DNA from: Vibrio ordalii ATCC 33509
GTDB taxonomy: Bacteria; Pseudomonadota; Gammaproteobacteria; Enterobacterales; Vibrionaceae
Direction of reading: 5' to 3'
Length of the DNA: 52,034 bases
NCBI GenBank assembly: GCA_000257205.1
Contig: AEZC01000240.1
Span: forward strand, 1 to 52,034
Part shown: positions 49,497-52,034 of the stretch, piece after piece
How positions within the stretch are numbered: position 1 is the stretch's first letter
Layout: each line of letters opens with the position of its first letter
The notes under the pieces: generated by a model
What the model saw: only the letters and a program-made list of their open reading frames with translations
Told to the model about the DNA's origin: nothing
Databases searched by the model: none
Translations under genes and position numbers: made by a program

Positions 49497-49510
49497 CGCA
49501 TTTCGATGCG
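49497..49510 (+). promoter_or_regulatory. CGCAT-TTCG-ATGCG hairpin in the leader of the DUF2982 gene
   Basis: A perfect five-base stem capped by a UUCG tetraloop, 74 bases before the start codon at 49584. Probably a stable leader RNA element; its role is unknown. Confidence 0.4.
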
Positions 49511-49583
49511 GCAACTGACTACAATTCATACAGGTCGCAACAGCCAACAACGATGCTGTAGCTCGAAGGAGTTTCACTGGTTT

Positions 49584-50249
49584 ATGCACACCCAACATTT
49601 GTCTAATACGCGCTTTTCTTTGCAATCACCTATGGTGAAATGGATAAATACGATTTGTATCATCGCTTCAATTTGCATTGTCATGTTCTCATCCAACATT
49701 ATTCATGCGCTGCTGTTAGTGAGTACACTGGCGGTGACTCTAATCACCTTCTATTTTTTGATTTTGAAAGGAAAAGTTAGCTACACCCTAACCGATACCC
49801 ATTTTCAGCAGCATCTCTTTAAAGGAGGTTGGGTCGTAAAATGGAACAATATCAGCCGCATTGGGGTGTGCAGTTATGAATCTCATGGTTGGCACCAACC
49901 TTTGCCTTGGATTGGGATCAAACTGAAGGATTATTCACCTTACCTTGAGAGTGTATGTCCCAGAATCGCTAGTGAGATCTTGCTCAGTCAGCGCGCGCTG
50001 CTCTACTTAGGAGCAAAACAACAGCGCAAAGAGACTCAATTTGAAGATTTGGTACTCGACAGCGCACCTTACACTGCGCCAAACGGTAATTACTATCATG
50101 GTCTTATGGCAATGTTAGCCAATCGGATGCGCTATCAACGGCAATTTTTTGATTATGATATTTTTATCTCAGCGCACGATTTGGATCGTGACGCCGAAGC
50201 GTTTGTGGGGTTGATTCGGCGCTACCTCGCGGCGGCCGAACCAGACTAA
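49584..50249 (+). CDS. DUF2982-like membrane-anchored protein
   Basis: 221 residues from ATG 49584, which follows GAAGGAG by 12 bases; the frame is open from 49506. Two hydrophobic helices (about 19-36, INTICIIASICIVMF, and 40-62, IHALLLVSTLAVTLITFYFL) are followed by a soluble domain that begins like a PH-like beta domain (YTLTDTHFQQHLFKGGWVVK, WNNISRIGV). I recognise it as resembling the DUF2982 family of Vibrio and Shewanella. Function unknown. Confidence 0.75.
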   Translation: MHTQHLSNTRFSLQSPMVKWINTICIIASICIVMFSSNIIHALLLVSTLAVTLITFYFLILKGKVSYTLTDTHFQQHLFKGGWVVKWNNISRIGVCSYESHGWHQPLPWIGIKLKDYSPYLESVCPRIASEILLSQRALLYLGAKQQRKETQFEDLVLDSAPYTAPNGNYYHGLMAMLANRMRYQRQFFDYDIFISAHDLDRDAEAFVGLIRRYLAAAEPD

Positions 50250-50296
50250 GACATAGTTTCATGGGCGCAGAAGGAACACTCTGAGCCTAATCAAGA

Positions 50297-50953
50297 TCAA
50301 TACAGGGGCATTTCATCTGCGACATAAGGGTTATTGGCACGTTCACGACCAAAAGTCGATTGCGGACCATGGCCGGGCACAAACGTCACATCGTTGCCAA
50401 GTGGCCATAGCTTAGTTTTGATCGAGTGAATAAGGGTATTGAAATCACCTTGCGGGAAATCCGTACGGCCGATACTACCGTTAAACAATACATCGCCAAC
50501 AAACGCCAATTTCGCTTGCTGGCTAAACAGCACTACGTGGCCGGGCGTGTGGCCGGGCGTGTGTAATACTTGTAGAGTTTGAAGGCCAAACTTCACTTCA
50601 TCACCGTCATTAAGCCATTGGGTAGGTTCAAAGGCTTCCGTCAGTGGAAAACCAAACATTTGGCTTTGACCTTCGAGGCCTTGTAGCCAGAAGTTGTCCG
50701 CTTTGTGTGGTCCAATAATATCGACGCCGCCCAACTGCTGCGCCAGCGGTTCGGTTCCACCGACATGATCTAAATGGCCATGAGTAAGAACCAAACTGAC
50801 CACTTTTACCCCGAGTTCATTGATCAACATCACGAGCTGTTTCACATCACCGCCGGGGTCAACCACGATCCCTTCCATGGTGTCATCACACCAAACGATA
50901 GAGCAGTTTTGAGAGAAGGAAGTGACGGGCACCACTTGATACTTTAACGACAT
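50297..50953 (-). CDS. gloC: Metallo-beta-lactamase fold hydrolase, YcbL/GloC type
   Basis: A 218-residue type II glyoxalase-like enzyme: hydrolysis of S-lactoylglutathione is known for E. coli YcbL (GloC). Metal-binding motif LVLTHGHLDHVGG, second-site residues HTPGHTPGHVVLF, FVGDVLFNGSIGRTDFPQGD and FVPGHGPQSTFGRERANNPY. It is cytoplasmic and lacks the glutathione-binding C-terminal domain of GloB, as expected. Together with mepK and ldtD it repeats the E. coli ycbB-ycbK-ycbL order; in E. coli aspC follows, whereas here aspC lies about 10 kb away. Confidence 0.9.
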   Translation of the reverse strand: MSLKYQVVPVTSFSQNCSIVWCDDTMEGIVVDPGGDVKQLVMLINELGVKVVSLVLTHGHLDHVGGTEPLAQQLGGVDIIGPHKADNFWLQGLEGQSQMFGFPLTEAFEPTQWLNDGDEVKFGLQTLQVLHTPGHTPGHVVLFSQQAKLAFVGDVLFNGSIGRTDFPQGDFNTLIHSIKTKLWPLGNDVTFVPGHGPQSTFGRERANNPYVADEMPLY

Positions 50954-51028
50954 ACTAAAACCTTGTTCGAATTCGCAGTTGGCCGAACTATGACATTGAC
51001 ACTTTCATTTGACAAGTCACGAACAGCC

Positions 51029-51571
51029 TTATGACCAATGACGCACAGGCCCAGTATCAATGTGCACAAAATCACTGCTAGGATAATAACCAACACCGCC
51101 AGCGCCCAATTCGATCGCCGCTTCGCGTACTTGACTCAACTGAACACCATCTAACCGAAAATCAATTGCTTGGCCTAGCATATGGAAACTTTTCTTAGCA
51201 ACCCCAGAGGAGTGAGTGCGCAACATTTCATTGGTGGCAGGAGATCGATAACCAGAGATGATTTGTACTTCCGCTTGAGTGCCAAGTAGAGATTGAATTT
51301 CCGATATTTGGTCAAATAGATTTTTGTCCATTGGATGGACTTCGTTGCGGCGGAAATCACGGCAAATATTGTTGAGCCGATCAAGCTCAGATCGAACATA
51401 ACGAACACCGTTGAAATAACAGGTTTCAAGTGTTTCACCGGTATGTAAATTATTCATCGCGAGTATGCGAGAGGTTTCAGGGTACGATGCCAATACTATT
51501 TGGGGGACACACGCCGCTACAACTACACCACTACCAGCCAATTTTATAAAATGACGACGAGAAACTAACAA
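51029..51571 (-). CDS. mepK: MepK (YcbK), peptidoglycan endopeptidase
   Basis: A 180-residue periplasmic M15-family (DUF882) protein. The N-terminus SRRHFIKLAGSGVVVAACVP is a twin-arginine-type signal. The catalytic domain has the zinc site SFHMLGQAIDFRL (His and Asp) and DFVHIDTG (His). E. coli MepK cleaves mDAP-mDAP 3-3 crosslinks. It sits next to a probable L,D-transpeptidase gene, which makes such crosslinks, so the pair balances their formation and cleavage. Transcribed toward gloC with a 75-base gap. Confidence 0.93.
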   Translation of the reverse strand: MLVSRRHFIKLAGSGVVVAACVPQIVLASYPETSRILAMNNLHTGETLETCYFNGVRYVRSELDRLNNICRDFRRNEVHPMDKNLFDQISEIQSLLGTQAEVQIISGYRSPATNEMLRTHSSGVAKKSFHMLGQAIDFRLDGVQLSQVREAAIELGAGGVGYYPSSDFVHIDTGPVRHWS

Positions 51572-51791
51572 GGTTGGATACCTTCACAACTGAATTTATT
51601 TTCAACAAACCCGGACACTACCGGACTCCATTGTGAAGATCAAATGCATAAATTGTGCTCGAAATGCTCAAGAGAGAGCAACAGCATCGTTACTCTTTGA
51701 ACATAAAAGAGATCTTTATTAAGTGATTTTTTGGTAAATTGAGAGACGCAGCCCTGCTTACTTAGGTGACCACTGTTCTAGCGGTATCCAT

Positions 51792-52034
51792 TCACCCATT
51801 ACTGGTGCTGAATGCATCATAACGATAGATATCATCTCGGTAGTGCAGTTCTCCACCTTCATACCAAACGGTTTGATAGATGATGTGTACGGGGATGCGC
51901 TGCTTTAATGGGATCGTGCCATTCACAGGCCCCTCTTTACCCGTTAATTTATCACCATCAATACCTTGGGTTTCTAATATCATCGAAGCAAACTTGTCGG
52001 CATTTTGTACTCGAATACAACCCGAACTATACCC
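51792..52034 (-). CDS. ldtD: L,D-transpeptidase, C-terminal end only (partial)
   Basis: The last 80 codons of an YkuD-domain L,D-transpeptidase; the gene runs off the window end. The visible part begins GYSSGCIRVQNADKFASMIL, containing the catalytic Cys motif SSGCIRV, and ends DDIYRYDAFSTSNG. Position directly upstream of mepK and gloC, as in E. coli ycbB-ycbK-ycbL, suggests LdtD (YcbB). It would be a periplasmic enzyme forming 3-3 peptidoglycan crosslinks. Confidence 0.85.
   Translation of the reverse strand, partial: GYSSGCIRVQNADKFASMILETQGIDGDKLTGKEGPVNGTIPLKQRIPVHIIYQTVWYEGGELHYRDDIYRYDAFSTSNG

Overview
This window looks like a chromosomal segment of a Vibrio or a very close gammaproteobacterial relative. 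The proteins recognised (TyrR, YcjX/YcjF, class I fumarase, SdaC/SdaA, QueD, AsnS, AspC-type aminotransferase, a BCCT carrier next to a CosR-like MarR regulator, MepK) are close to Vibrio and enterobacterial forms. From memory, the backbone order resembles a segment of Vibrio cholerae chromosome I; I could not check this by search. No rRNA, tRNA, CRISPR array, insertion sequence or integrase was seen.

Layout: (1) 1-10.4 kb is housekeeping: a broken RhtA-like exporter, a DUF2947 protein, a frameshifted rimJ, tyrR with a candidate TyrR box, ycjF-ycjX, a small membrane protein, fumarase, and divergently pabB-nudL. (2) 10.6-14.6 kb is serine uptake and deamination (sdaC-sdaA) and a tandem universal stress protein. 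(3) 14.7-25.9 kb is an accessory-looking block: a six-gene group 2 Mrp Na+/H+ antiporter operon with mrpA and mrpB fused, a very large secreted M66 (StcE/TagA-like) metalloprotease, and a secreted endonuclease I with an extra N-terminal domain. (4) 26-30.4 kb holds queD, a chemoreceptor gene with a c-type haem motif that is broken twice, asnS, and a small hypothetical gene. (5) 30.4-39.3 kb is a complete chemosensory operon on the minus strand, transcribed short chemoreceptor (frameshifted)-cheY-STAS-cheA-MCP-cheW-cheR-cheD-cheB. (6) 39.3-52 kb holds a decayed HD-GYP tail, aspC, a cNMP/CBS/nucleotidyltransferase protein with a DnaQ-like exonuclease, a dCache chemoreceptor, a BCCT transporter with divergent cosR, two Vibrio-type conserved proteins, and gloC-mepK-ldtD, the last cut by the window edge.

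How it works together: the chemosensory operon encodes a full pathway: two receptors, coupling protein, kinase, methylation enzymes and deamidase, plus a STAS protein. Its CheA carries two copies of a motif matching the c-di-GMP-binding MshEN signature, so this kinase may read c-di-GMP directly; this is the most interesting lead. A second theme is gene decay: five loci are broken (rhtA-like, rimJ, haem-motif MCP, short MCP, HD-GYP fragment). Three of the lesions are one-base changes in A-runs and could be sequencing error or slippage. The rhtA deletion, the nonsense codon in the MCP and the HD-GYP fragment cannot be explained that way.
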